The notes beneath the pieces were generated by a model, which worked only from the letters and a program-made list of their open reading frames with translations, had not been told where the DNA came from and did not search any database. This document shows, piece after piece, positions 43,552 to 52,810 of a stretch of DNA of 64,000 bases. Position 1 is the first letter of the stretch; the number at the start of each line of letters is the position of its first letter. The stretch comes from Coriobacteriaceae bacterium (GTDB lineage: Bacteria; Actinomycetota; Coriobacteriia; Coriobacteriales; Coriobacteriaceae). The translations under genes were made by a program, and so were the position numbers. The DNA lies in contig CADFMD010000006.1 in assembly GCA_902835305.1 (NCBI GenBank), positions 80,529-144,528 of the forward strand, given 5' to 3'.

Positions 43552-44280
43552 ATGTCAACCCTTTCCACGCTGGAGGCAAACAGCCTCAAAGGCGCCCTCG
43601 AGGCGCTGCTGCTGGTGTCGAGCGACCCGGTGAGCGCGCCCGCGCTGGCAGGTGCGCTGGATATCGCCCCCGGCGAGTGCGCATCGCTGCTCGCCGAGCT
43701 CAAGGTTGAGTACGAGGAGGCCAACCGTGGCTTTCAGCTGCGTGAGGTCGCCGGCGGCTGGCGCCTGTTTACGCACCCCGCCTACCACGACGTGGTCGAG
43801 GCCTATGTGCTGAGCTGGGACACGCAAAAGCTGTCGCAGGCCGCGCTCGAAACACTGGCAGTCATCGCATACCACCAGCCCGTGACGCGCGAGGTGGTCA
43901 AGGGCATCCGCGGCGTCAATTCCGACGGCGTCATCGCGTCGCTCGTGGACAAAGGTCTGGTGCGCGAGCTCGGCCGCGACCCCCAGCGCGGTCAGGCCAT
44001 CATCTACGGCACGACCAACGCCTTCTTGGAAAAGTTCGGTCTGCGCTCCGCCCGCGACCTGCCCGACCTGGAGCAGTTTGCCCCCGACGAGCAGTCGCGT
44101 CAGTTTATCCGCGAGCGTCTGAGTGGCCGCAGCATTCAGTCCACGCTCGAGGAGCAGGCCGAGGACCTGGACGAAGAGCGCGAACTGCTCGATACCGATG
44201 TTGAAGATGTTGAGGTGGTCGAGGACTTGGAAACCCTGGTCGTCGACGAGACCTCGGAGGTTATGCATGACGAGGACTAA
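43552..44280 (+). CDS. scpB: Segregation and condensation protein B
   Basis: Kite subunit of condensin. Family motifs: SLKGALEALLLVSSDPVS, YEEANRGFQLREVAGGWRLFT, LSQAALETLAVIAYHQPVTR and IRGVNSDGVI. An acidic C-terminal extension of about 50 residues (EEQAEDLDEERELLD) is longer than usual. Its 3' end overlaps rluB by 14 bases. Confidence 0.95.
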   Translation: MSTLSTLEANSLKGALEALLLVSSDPVSAPALAGALDIAPGECASLLAELKVEYEEANRGFQLREVAGGWRLFTHPAYHDVVEAYVLSWDTQKLSQAALETLAVIAYHQPVTREVVKGIRGVNSDGVIASLVDKGLVRELGRDPQRGQAIIYGTTNAFLEKFGLRSARDLPDLEQFAPDEQSRQFIRERLSGRSIQSTLEEQAEDLDEERELLDTDVEDVEVVEDLETLVVDETSEVMHDED

Positions 44281-45244
44281 CGAAGTAGGGGAGACGCGCG
44301 CCGGCGCTGCGGTACCCAACGCGGATACGCACGAGTCCGACGCCCAGCCCGTCTATCCGCACACCATGCGCCTGCAGCGCTTTTTGGCGCGCGCGGGCGT
44401 GGCGAGCCGCCGCGGGTCGGAAGACCTGATGACTGCCGGCCGCGTGACCGTCAACGGCCAGGTCGCGACCGAGCTGGGCACCAAGGTCGATGTCGACCGC
44501 GACCATATCGAGGTCGACGGCATGCCCGTCAAGCTCAACCAGGGCGCCGTGTACTTGATGCTCTACAAGCCGACCGGCTACCTCACCACCATGAGCGACC
44601 CGCAGGAGCGTGCTTGCGTGGCCGACCTGGTCCCCCGCGACCGCTTTCCGGGGCTCTTCCCGGTGGGCCGCCTGGACCGCGACACCACGGGCCTTTTGCT
44701 CTTTACTACCGACGGCGACCTGTCGCAGGATCTGCTGCACCCCAGCAAGCACGTCTACAAGACCTACCAGGCACTCGTGGACGGGCAGCTGACCGACCGC
44801 GATCTAGACCCGCTCCGCCGTGGCATCGAGCTCGACGACGGCCTGTGCCAGCCGGCAATCTGCCGCGTCATCACCGCACGCGAGGCCGAGGCCGTGGCAC
44901 CGCAAGGTGTGAAGCGCGGCACCACAGCCGTGGAGGTCATTATCCGCGAGGGCCGCAAAAATCAGGTCAAGCGCATGCTAAGCAAGATCCACCACCCGGT
45001 GATTCGTCTGCACCGCTGCAACTTTGCCGGCCTGGAGCTCAAGGACGTGGCCAAGGGCTCGTGGCGCGAGCTCACCGACCGCGAGGTGCAGATCCTCAAA
45101 AGCGGCGGCATCCCGCCCAAGCAGGCGAGCGCCAAGCGCAACGGCGGCAAGCCCCAAGACACGCCCGCCAGCCGCACGCGTCACCACGGCAGCCACGGCT
45201 CCGCACCCAAGCGCAACACCTACCGCGAGCGCTACACGGGCTAG
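44267..45244 (+). CDS. rluB: Pseudouridine synthase of the RluB/RsuA family
   Basis: Isomerises uridine in 23S rRNA. An S4 domain (MRLQRFLARAGVASRRGSEDL) is followed by the catalytic domain with GRLDRDTTGLLLFTTDGDL, the Asp in RLDRDT being the nucleophile, and KNQVKRMLSKIHHPVIRLHR. The C-terminal tail is Lys/Gly-rich and may bind RNA. ATG at 44267 lies inside scpB with GGAGG six bases upstream. The scpB-rluB-cmk order is common. Confidence 0.92.
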   Translation: MTRTNEVGETRAGAAVPNADTHESDAQPVYPHTMRLQRFLARAGVASRRGSEDLMTAGRVTVNGQVATELGTKVDVDRDHIEVDGMPVKLNQGAVYLMLYKPTGYLTTMSDPQERACVADLVPRDRFPGLFPVGRLDRDTTGLLLFTTDGDLSQDLLHPSKHVYKTYQALVDGQLTDRDLDPLRRGIELDDGLCQPAICRVITAREAEAVAPQGVKRGTTAVEVIIREGRKNQVKRMLSKIHHPVIRLHRCNFAGLELKDVAKGSWRELTDREVQILKSGGIPPKQASAKRNGGKPQDTPASRTRHHGSHGSAPKRNTYRERYTG

Positions 45245-45310
45245 GCAACCCGCCGTGCCCCAGCGCCCACGAACCATACCAGCACGTCAACCATCGAAAG
45301 GAAGCATTGC

Positions 45311-45997
45311 ATGATCGTCGCCATCGACGGCCCCGCCGGTTCCGGCAAATCCACCATCGCCAAGGAGATCGCCCGCCAGCTGGGCTTTAACAAGCTCGAC
45401 ACGGGCGCCATGTATCGCGCCGTCACGTTCGCCGCGCTCGACCGCGGCATCGACCTGGACGACGAGGCGGCCATCGACGCCCTCGCCGAGCAGATCGAGA
45501 TTCGCTTTACCAACGGCACCGGCGAGGACACGCGCCTGACCATTGACGGCCAGGACGCTTCGGCCGCCATCCGTACCCCGCAGGTCGACGCCAACGTATC
45601 CAAGGTCTCGGCCTACCCGGGCGTGCGCGCCGCCATGCTCATTCACCAGCGCCGCGCCGCCGAGGACCGCGATATCGTGGCCGAGGGTCGCGACATCGGT
45701 ACCGTCGTATTCCCCAACGCGCAAGTAAAGGTCTTCCTGACCGCTGACCCGCGCGAGCGCGCCCGCCGCCGCGTGCTGCAGCGTCACCAAAACGACGCCC
45801 AGCCGCTTACTGCCGAGCAGCTCGAGGCCGAGGTCGACGAGACTCTCGACGCCCTTAAGCAGCGCGACAAGCTTGACAGCAGCCGCGAGGTCGCGCCGCT
45901 CGTGCCCGCCGAGGACGCCGTGCACGTTGACTCCACCGCCCATACCATCGACGAGGTCGTCCGCATTATCGAGGACCTCATCAACCAAAGGAGGTAG
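45311..45997 (+). CDS. cmk: Cytidylate kinase
   Basis: Phosphorylates CMP and dCMP with ATP. P-loop GPAGSGKST near the N-terminus, LDTGAMYRAVT, EGRDIGTVVFP and RARRRVLQRHQ are family signatures. Length 228 is typical. GAAAGGAAG precedes ATG 45311. Confidence 0.96.
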   Translation: MIVAIDGPAGSGKSTIAKEIARQLGFNKLDTGAMYRAVTFAALDRGIDLDDEAAIDALAEQIEIRFTNGTGEDTRLTIDGQDASAAIRTPQVDANVSKVSAYPGVRAAMLIHQRRAAEDRDIVAEGRDIGTVVFPNAQVKVFLTADPRERARRRVLQRHQNDAQPLTAEQLEAEVDETLDALKQRDKLDSSREVAPLVPAEDAVHVDSTAHTIDEVVRIIEDLINQRR

Positions 45998-46000
45998 CCC

Positions 46001-46729
46001 ATGCGCCTGTTTAAGCAGACGCCCGAGGATTATTACAACGCCCCCTATGCCGAGTTCCCGGCGCTCATCCGCGGCACCGTCGTCGTGGTCATGGCCATCC
46101 TGTGGGCCTTCTCCAAGCTCATGTGGCGCTGGAAGGTCGAGGACGCTGACCTGCTGTTTGAGCGCCAGGACGGACGCGGCAGCGTGGTCATCTGCAACCA
46201 CACCTCGATGGCCGAGCTCTTGGCCGTGGAGACGGCGCTGTTCTTTGGCGGGCGCCGCATCCGCCCCATCTTTAAGTCCGAGTTCGCCAAGAGCAAGATC
46301 GTACGCTGGGCCTTTAGCCGCGTGGGCGGCATTCCCGTGGAGCGCGGCACCGCCGACATGAAGTGCCTGCGCGCCGCCCAGCATGCGCTGCAGCGCGGCG
46401 AGGACGTCCTGATCTTCCCCGAGGGCACGCGCATCCGCTCGCGCGAGATCAAGCCCGAGGTCCATGGCGGTTTTGCGCTCATCGCTCAGATGGGCAAGGC
46501 GCCCGTCAACCCACTTGCCATCTGTGGCTGGTCCGACATCACGCCCGCGGGCAAAAAGCTCATGCGTCCCAAGAAGTGCTGGATTCGTGCCGGCAAGGCC
46601 GTCTCGCTTTCGGACGCGCCGGCCGGGCTTAAGCGTACGGAGCGCCTGGCCTGGTTTGAGTCCGAGGCCATGAACCGCGTCTACGCCATGCGAGACGAGC
46701 TGTGCGCCGAGCATCCGGGCAGGTTCTAG
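46001..46729 (+). CDS. plsC: 1-acyl-sn-glycerol-3-phosphate acyltransferase
   Basis: Membrane enzyme of phosphatidic acid synthesis. One hydrophobic segment (VVVVMAILWAFSKLMW) precedes NHTSMAE, the NHx4(D/E) catalytic motif with Glu in the usual Asp place, and FPEGTRIRS. It starts 3 bases after cmk behind AAAGGAGG and is 2 bases from ispH, so the three genes are one unit. Confidence 0.9.
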   Translation: MRLFKQTPEDYYNAPYAEFPALIRGTVVVVMAILWAFSKLMWRWKVEDADLLFERQDGRGSVVICNHTSMAELLAVETALFFGGRRIRPIFKSEFAKSKIVRWAFSRVGGIPVERGTADMKCLRAAQHALQRGEDVLIFPEGTRIRSREIKPEVHGGFALIAQMGKAPVNPLAICGWSDITPAGKKLMRPKKCWIRAGKAVSLSDAPAGLKRTERLAWFESEAMNRVYAMRDELCAEHPGRF

Positions 46730-46731
46730 CC

Positions 46732-47631
46732 ATGAGCGAGAACGTGACGAACACTGCCGTGACCGCGTCCGACCAAGCCACCGCGCCTACCATCGAGATC
46801 GCCGCCCACGCCGGCACTTGCTACGGCGTACAGCGTGCGCTCGATATGGCGCTGGCCGCTGCGCCGCAGGCAGGGGAGTGCACTCAGGTCCATACCTTGG
46901 GTCCGCTCATCCATAACCCTATCGTGGTGCGCGAGCTCGCTGAGGCAGGCGTTAGCCTGGCTGAGAACCTGGATAGCGCCGCAACCGGTACCGTGATCAT
47001 CCGCGCCCACGGCGTGGTGCCGCAAGTGATCGATGCTGCCCGCGAGCGCGGCCTTACCGTGGTCGACGCCACCTGTCCCTACGTGAAGAAGGTCCATGTG
47101 GCCGCCGAGCGCCTGGTACGCGAGGGCTACCGCGTGGTAGTCGTAGGCGAGCCGGGCCATCCCGAGGTTGAGGGCATCTTGGGCCACGCCGGCAATGATG
47201 CACAGGTCGTGAGCTGTGCCGCCGACGCCACCGCCTTGTCGCTCAAGGGCAAGGTAGGCCTCGTCGTGCAAACCACCCAGACTGCGCAGAACCTCGCCGA
47301 GGTCGTGGCTGCTATCACCCCGCGCGTGCAGGAGCTGCGCGTGATCAACACCATCTGCGCCGCCACGAGTGAGCGTCAACAGGCAGCAGCCACACTTGCC
47401 AACCGCTGCGACTGCATGGTCATCGTGGGCGGCAAGAACTCGGGCAACACCCGCCGCCTGGCGCAGATTTGCGCAGACGCCTGCGAGCGCACGCATCACA
47501 TCGAGGAAGCTTCCGAGCTCCAGGCCGCGTGGTTTGCCGACGCTCACCACATCGGCATCACCGCCGGAGCCTCCACCCCGCAAGAACACATCGAACGCGC
47601 CGTCACGCGCATCAAGGAGCTTTGCCGCTAA
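46732..47631 (+). CDS. ispH: 4-hydroxy-3-methylbut-2-enyl diphosphate reductase
   Basis: Last enzyme of the MEP isoprenoid pathway, an iron-sulfur protein. The three cluster cysteines are in HAGTCYGVQRA, VDATCPYVKKVH and NTICAATSERQ; HTLGPLIHNP and GGKNSGNTRRL are also present. The start at ATG 46732 follows the plsC stop by two bases; the earlier in-frame start lies inside plsC. A short N-terminal extension of about 20 residues precedes the domain. Confidence 0.95.
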   Translation: MSENVTNTAVTASDQATAPTIEIAAHAGTCYGVQRALDMALAAAPQAGECTQVHTLGPLIHNPIVVRELAEAGVSLAENLDSAATGTVIIRAHGVVPQVIDAARERGLTVVDATCPYVKKVHVAAERLVREGYRVVVVGEPGHPEVEGILGHAGNDAQVVSCAADATALSLKGKVGLVVQTTQTAQNLAEVVAAITPRVQELRVINTICAATSERQQAAATLANRCDCMVIVGGKNSGNTRRLAQICADACERTHHIEEASELQAAWFADAHHIGITAGASTPQEHIERAVTRIKELCR

Positions 47632-47633
47632 CC

Positions 47634-49076
47634 ATGGACCAGACCGTACCCGCATACGCCGCCGAGGTGGCCGATTACGGGCGCAGCCGCGACCCCGAGC
47701 CGGGTGAGGGCGCGCTCGTCAAGAACGTGCGTCCCGAATCGCCCGCGTGGGATGTGGGTATCGAGCCGGGCATGCGCGTGCTCACGGTCAACGGTGAGCA
47801 GCTTACCGACATGATCGTGTGGCTCTGGGAGGCCGACGATGATACCGTCGAGCTCGAGGTATTCGATCCGCGCGACGGCACCGTCACCCCCGTCGAGCTC
47901 GACCGCTTTCCCGGCGAGGATTGGGGTTTGGAGTTCGATGGCCCCATCTTCGACGGCATGCGTACCTGCGTCAACGCCTGCGTGTTCTGCTTTATGACCA
48001 TGCTCCCCAAGGGCGGCCGCTCCACGCTCTATATTCGCGACGACGACTATCGCCTAAGCTTTTTGCAAGGCAACTTTGTCACGCTTACGAACCTCACCGA
48101 CGAGGACGTGCAAAACGTCATCCAGCGCAACATGAGTCCCATGAACGTGTCGGTCCACGCTGTGAGCCCCGACGTCCGCCGTCGTATGATGGGCCGTAAC
48201 GCTCAGCGAGGCATGGACGTACTCGAGACCATCATGGCCGCCGGCATCGAGATTCACGCGCAGATCGTGTTGTGCCCCGGCATGAACGACGGCGAGGAGC
48301 TGGAAAAGACCCTGCGCTTTTGCGAGGAGCACGAGCAAATCACAAGCCTGGGCATTGTGCCGCTCGGTTTTACCAAGCATCAGAACCGTTTTAGCTGGTC
48401 CTACAGCGACAAGCCCGAGCTAGCGCGCGAGACCATTGCCATGATCCGTCCCTACCAGGACCGCGCCTATGAGCGCTTTGGCCGCCACACCTTCCAGATG
48501 AGCGATGAGTTCTATCTGGACGCCGACATCGATCCTCCCGAGGCAGACTTTTACGACGGTTACCCGCAGTACTACGACGGCATCGGCATGATCCGCTCGT
48601 ATCTGGACGAGACCGACGACGTGCTGGCTACCGATGCCGAGCGACTGGCCCGCGTCCGCGAGGCCATCGCCGCCCGCAGCCAGCACCTGCTGTGCCTCTC
48701 CGGCGCCAGCGCGCGCGACACCGTGGCGCGCTTTGTGGAGTCGCCGCATGGTCTCGGCGGCACTGTTACGGCCATCAAGAACCGCTACTTCGGCGGCAAC
48801 GTGGACGTGACCGGCCTCATCGTCGCGTGTGACATTCTGGAGCAGCTGCCCCAAGACCTGTCGGGGGTTATGCTCTTTGTGCCTAAGCTCATGTTCAACG
48901 CTGACGGCATGACGCTTGACGAGTATCATCGTGACGATTTACTCGCAAGCCTTACTAGTCGCGGCGCCGAGGTTCATGTGGTGTCGACCATGCCGCATGA
49001 GCTGCTCGATACCCTGGAGCATATCCTTGGCATTGTGCCCGCAGACTCTACTAATTCCGCTGACCCTATCCATTAA
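47634..49076 (+). CDS. DUF512 protein with PDZ and radical-SAM-like cluster
   Basis: 480 residues. An N-terminal PDZ-like region (about 25-75, VRPESPAWDVGIEPGMRVLTVNG) is followed by C112-x3-C116-x2-C119 (CVNACVFC), an iron-sulfur motif, and a DUF512 C-terminal domain. Members are widespread in Firmicutes and Actinobacteria next to der, as here; the reaction is unknown. ATG at 47634 is chosen because it begins the PDZ domain and directly follows ispH. Confidence 0.88.
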   Translation: MDQTVPAYAAEVADYGRSRDPEPGEGALVKNVRPESPAWDVGIEPGMRVLTVNGEQLTDMIVWLWEADDDTVELEVFDPRDGTVTPVELDRFPGEDWGLEFDGPIFDGMRTCVNACVFCFMTMLPKGGRSTLYIRDDDYRLSFLQGNFVTLTNLTDEDVQNVIQRNMSPMNVSVHAVSPDVRRRMMGRNAQRGMDVLETIMAAGIEIHAQIVLCPGMNDGEELEKTLRFCEEHEQITSLGIVPLGFTKHQNRFSWSYSDKPELARETIAMIRPYQDRAYERFGRHTFQMSDEFYLDADIDPPEADFYDGYPQYYDGIGMIRSYLDETDDVLATDAERLARVREAIAARSQHLLCLSGASARDTVARFVESPHGLGGTVTAIKNRYFGGNVDVTGLIVACDILEQLPQDLSGVMLFVPKLMFNADGMTLDEYHRDDLLASLTSRGAEVHVVSTMPHELLDTLEHILGIVPADSTNSADPIH

Positions 49077-49086
49077 AGGAGAGCAG

Positions 49087-50421
49087 ATGAAACCAATCGT
49101 CGCCGTCGTCGGACGCCCCAACGTGGGCAAGTCCACGCTCGTTAACCGCCTGGCCCAAACCTCGGCCGCCATCGTCCATGAGTCCCGCGGCGTCACGCGC
49201 GATCGCTCATACCACACGGCCGATTGGAACGGCCGCGAGTTCACCATTGTCGACACGGGCGGCATCGAGCCGCTCAAGAGCGATGACGTCTTTGCCACGT
49301 CCATCCGCGACCAGGCCCTCGCCGCCGCCGAGGAAGCCGCCGTCATCCTGTTTGTGGTCGACGGCCGCACCGGCGTCACCGAGGAGGACGAGTCGGTCGC
49401 CCGCATGCTCAAGCGCTGCGACAAGCCGGTCTTTCTACTGGTGAACAAGCTCGACAACCCCGATCGCGAAAACGACAGCATCTGGGAGTTCTATTCGCTC
49501 GGCGTCGGTGAGCCCACGCCCCTCTCGGCCCTGCATGGCCACGGCACGGGCGACCTGCTCGACGATATCGTGGCCCTGCTTCCGGAGGAAGAGGACGGGG
49601 TCGCCGATGAGTTCCCCGACGCCCTGAACGTCGCCATCATCGGCCGCCCCAATGCCGGCAAGTCGTCGCTATTCAACCGCATCCTGGGCGCCAATCGCTC
49701 TATCGTGTCCAACATTGCCGGCACCACGCGCGACGCCATCGACACCGTCGTGGAGCGCAACGGCAAGCACTACCGCATGGTTGACACCGCGGGTATTCGC
49801 AAGAAGAGCACCGTGTACGAGAACATCGAGTACTACTCGATGGTCCGCGGCCTGCGCGCCATCGATCGCGCCGACGTGGCACTGCTCGTCGTCGACGCCT
49901 CTGTGGGCGTCACCGAGCAGGACCAGAAGGTCATGGGCTTGGCCATCGAGCGCGGCTGCGCCATCGTGGTGCTGCTCAACAAGTGGGACCTGCTCGACGA
50001 CGACCGCAAGCGCGAGGCCTGCATGGAGACCGTCGACCGCCGTCTGGGCGTTATGGCTCCCTGGGCCCAGTACCTGCGCATCTCTGCTCTCACCGGCCGC
50101 AGCGTCGAGAAGATCTGGTCGACGGTCAACGCGGCCGAAAAGACGCGCTCGCAAAAGATCAGTACCTCACGCCTCAACACATTCCTCACCGACCTGCGCG
50201 AGTTCGGTCATACCGTGGTGGACGGCAAGCGCCGCCTGCGCATGCACTACGTGACCCAGACGGGCGTCAACCCGCCGACGTTCACGTTTTTCGTCAACCA
50301 CAGCGACCTGGTCAACGACACCTACCAGCGCTACGTGGAGAACCGCATGCGCTCTACCTTCGACTTTGCCGGCACGCCCATCCGACTCTTCTTTAGGAAG
50401 AAGGAGCAAAAGGATGCATAA
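49087..50421 (+). CDS. der: Ribosome biogenesis GTPase Der (EngA)
   Basis: Two tandem GTPase domains, GRPNVGKST at the N-terminus and GRPNAGKSS near residue 190, each followed by DTGG/DTAG and NKLD/NKWD motifs, plus the C-terminal KH-like domain. Needed for 50S subunit assembly. AAAGGAGAG precedes ATG 49087. The stop overlaps plsY by 8 bases (ATGCATAA). Confidence 0.97.
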   Translation: MKPIVAVVGRPNVGKSTLVNRLAQTSAAIVHESRGVTRDRSYHTADWNGREFTIVDTGGIEPLKSDDVFATSIRDQALAAAEEAAVILFVVDGRTGVTEEDESVARMLKRCDKPVFLLVNKLDNPDRENDSIWEFYSLGVGEPTPLSALHGHGTGDLLDDIVALLPEEEDGVADEFPDALNVAIIGRPNAGKSSLFNRILGANRSIVSNIAGTTRDAIDTVVERNGKHYRMVDTAGIRKKSTVYENIEYYSMVRGLRAIDRADVALLVVDASVGVTEQDQKVMGLAIERGCAIVVLLNKWDLLDDDRKREACMETVDRRLGVMAPWAQYLRISALTGRSVEKIWSTVNAAEKTRSQKISTSRLNTFLTDLREFGHTVVDGKRRLRMHYVTQTGVNPPTFTFFVNHSDLVNDTYQRYVENRMRSTFDFAGTPIRLFFRKKEQKDA

Positions 50422-51097
50422 TCCGATTCTGCTAACCGCCATCTGCGCCGTGGTCTCGTTCTTTATCGGGGCGATTCCGTTTGGCCTGATCCTGGGCCGC
50501 GTGTTCAACCACACGGACATTCGCAAGGCGGGCTCCGGCAACATCGGCACCACCAACGCGCTGCGCGTAGCCGGCCCCAAGGTGGCCGCGCTCACGCTGC
50601 TGCTCGACTGCCTTAAGGGCGCCATCTGCGTCCTTATCGCGCGTCCGTTCATCGCGAGCGTGGGCTATGGATTTCCGCCGAACATCATGGCGCCCGGAGC
50701 CCCCGGCGACTGGATGCTCGGTGTCATTTGCCTGGCAGCGGTGTGGGGCCATATCTTCTCGCCCTACCTCAACTTCCATGGCGGCAAGGGTATCGCGGTT
50801 GGTCTGGGCGTCATCCTCGCCTGGTACTGGCCCATTGGCCTGTCGCTGCTGGGCATGTTTATCGTGGCCGTCGCCATCACCAAGTTTGTGTCGGTGGGCT
50901 CGCTTGCCGCGGCCATCGGTCTTCCCATCGCCGCCTGCGCGGTCTTTCCGTACAGCAGCCTAGGCCTCAAGTTCTGCATGGCGATGATCGGCATCACCGT
51001 GGTGTGGGCCCATCGCTCGAATATCCAAAAGCTCATGGCCGGTAAGGAGTCCAAGCTCTCGTTTACCAAGCGCGTCACCGAGCCCGACGATAAGTAG
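50414..51097 (+). CDS. plsY: Acyl-phosphate:glycerol-3-phosphate acyltransferase
   Basis: Integral membrane enzyme that acylates glycerol 3-phosphate from acyl phosphate. Motifs: IPFGLILGR, the glycine-rich SGNIGTTNALR, and HIFSPYLNFHGGKGIAVGLGV. It is followed 9 bases later by gpsA, which makes the substrate glycerol 3-phosphate, so the neighbours serve the same pathway. Confidence 0.95.
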   Translation: MHNPILLTAICAVVSFFIGAIPFGLILGRVFNHTDIRKAGSGNIGTTNALRVAGPKVAALTLLLDCLKGAICVLIARPFIASVGYGFPPNIMAPGAPGDWMLGVICLAAVWGHIFSPYLNFHGGKGIAVGLGVILAWYWPIGLSLLGMFIVAVAITKFVSVGSLAAAIGLPIAACAVFPYSSLGLKFCMAMIGITVVWAHRSNIQKLMAGKESKLSFTKRVTEPDDK

Positions 51098-51106
51098 GAG
51101 AGAGTC

Positions 51107-52114
51107 ATGAATGTTGCGCTGATTGGCTCCGGCTCCTGGGGAACCGCCGTCGCCGGCCTCGCCGCCGAGCGAGCCGAGCGCGTGACCATGTGGGCCCACA
51201 GCGAGCAAACGGCCACCGGCATCAATGCCGAGCACCGCAATCCCCGGTATCTGGTGGACTACGAGCTGCCCGGCAACGTTGTCGCCGCCACGGACCTGTC
51301 GCAGGCGCTCGACGGCGCCGAGGCCATCATCTTTGCCGTGCCCTCCACGCACCTGCGCAGCGTATGCCATCAGGCAGCACCCTTCATCGCCGCCGACACC
51401 CCGGCACTCTGCCTCACCAAGGGTATTGAGCCCGAGTCCGGCCTGCTCATGAGCGAGGTCATTGCCAGCGAAATCGGCAACGAGCGGCGTGTGGCGGCCC
51501 TCTCGGGCCCCAACCATGCCGAGGAGATTTGCCGCGGCGGGCTTTCTGCCGCCGTCATCGCTAGCGAAGATACGCAGGTAGGGGAGACCTTTAAGGAGCT
51601 GCTGCTGTCCACGGCCTTCCGCATCTACCTGTCGCAGGATATGACCGGTGTCGAAGTTTGCGGCGCTATGAAAAACGTCATCGCCATCGTGTGCGGCATC
51701 TCCGCCGGTACCGGCGCGGGCGACAACACGCTCGCCCTTATCATGACGCGCGGCCTGGCCGAGATCAGCCGCCTGGTGCACGCCCGCGGCGGGCAGGCCA
51801 TAACCTGCATGGGACTTGCCGGCATGGGTGACCTCATCGCCACCTGTACCTCGGAGCATTCGCGCAACCGCACCTTTGGCTACGAGTTTGCCCACGGCGT
51901 GTCGCTCGACGAGTACCAGGCGCGCACGCATATGGTGGTCGAGGGCGCCGTCGCCGCCCGCAGCGTGAGCGAGCTCGCCCGTTCACTGGGCGTAGACATT
52001 CCGCTCACCTTTGCCGTGGAGCAAACGCTCTACAACGGTGTTACTTTGGATAGGGCGCTCGAGATTCTTACCGATCGCGTCCCTTCTCAAGAGTTCTACG
52101 GACTCACCGACTAG
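51107..52114 (+). CDS. gpsA: Glycerol-3-phosphate dehydrogenase (NAD(P)+)
   Basis: Reduces dihydroxyacetone phosphate to glycerol 3-phosphate. The N-terminal GSGSWGTA dinucleotide motif, VPSTHLRSV, TKGIEPESG, SGPNHAEE, GVEVCGAMKNVIAI and GLAGMGDLIATCTSEHSRNR are diagnostic. AGGAGAGAG precedes ATG 51107. Part of the plsY-gpsA phospholipid pair. Confidence 0.96.
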   Translation: MNVALIGSGSWGTAVAGLAAERAERVTMWAHSEQTATGINAEHRNPRYLVDYELPGNVVAATDLSQALDGAEAIIFAVPSTHLRSVCHQAAPFIAADTPALCLTKGIEPESGLLMSEVIASEIGNERRVAALSGPNHAEEICRGGLSAAVIASEDTQVGETFKELLLSTAFRIYLSQDMTGVEVCGAMKNVIAIVCGISAGTGAGDNTLALIMTRGLAEISRLVHARGGQAITCMGLAGMGDLIATCTSEHSRNRTFGYEFAHGVSLDEYQARTHMVVEGAVAARSVSELARSLGVDIPLTFAVEQTLYNGVTLDRALEILTDRVPSQEFYGLTD

Positions 52115-52132
52115 CGCAGAAAGGCTTCTACC

Positions 52133-52804
52133 ATGGGTTCCATCAAAATCGCTCCGTCTGTCCTTTCGGCCGACATGGCCAACCTCAAGGGCGAGCTCGA
52201 CAAGATCGCCGGTGCCGACTACGTGCACTTCGACGTTATGGACGGTCACTTTACCGGCAACCTCACCTTTGGCGTTGACATCCTCAAGGCCGTCAAGCGC
52301 TCCACCGACGTGCCGGTCGACGCGCACCTGATGGTGTCGAACCCCGACGAGACGGTTGATTGGTACGCCGATGCCGGTGCCGATATGATCACCGTGCACT
52401 ACGAGGCCTCCACGCACCTGCACCGCACGCTCACGCATCTGCAGCTGCGCGGCGTCAAGGCCGGCGTGGTTCTCAACCCCGCCACCCCCGTGTGCGTACT
52501 CGAGAGCATCATCGACGTCGTCGACATGGTGCTGCTCATGAGCGTTAACCCCGGCTTTGGCGGCCAGAGCTTTATTCCCGGTACCATTGCCAAACTGCAC
52601 GAGCTTACGGCCATGTGCGAGCACCACGGCGTGTCACCCCTCATCGAGGTCGACGGCGGCATCTCTTCCAAGAACATTGTCGAGGTCGTCAAGGCCGGCG
52701 CCAACGTGCTCGTGGCCGGTTCTGCCGTATTTAAGTCCGAAGATCCCGCTGCCGAGGTTGCGCTGCTGCAGAAGCTGGGCAACGAGGCCGCACAGGAGGC
52801 ATAA
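52133..52804 (+). CDS. rpe: Ribulose-phosphate 3-epimerase
   Basis: TIM-barrel epimerase of the pentose phosphate pathway. Motifs IAPSVLSADMANL, HFDVMDGHF, DAHLMVSNPD, LMSVNPGFGGQSFI and EVDGGISSKN contain the metal and catalytic residues. 223 residues, typical length. Confidence 0.96.
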   Translation: MGSIKIAPSVLSADMANLKGELDKIAGADYVHFDVMDGHFTGNLTFGVDILKAVKRSTDVPVDAHLMVSNPDETVDWYADAGADMITVHYEASTHLHRTLTHLQLRGVKAGVVLNPATPVCVLESIIDVVDMVLLMSVNPGFGGQSFIPGTIAKLHELTAMCEHHGVSPLIEVDGGISSKNIVEVVKAGANVLVAGSAVFKSEDPAAEVALLQKLGNEAAQEA

Positions 52805-52810
52805 ACCCTT

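Noticed and set aside
45287..46714. 475-codon minus-strand frame opposite cmk and plsC
   Set aside because: Both plus-strand genes are unmistakable; the antisense frame has no family features.
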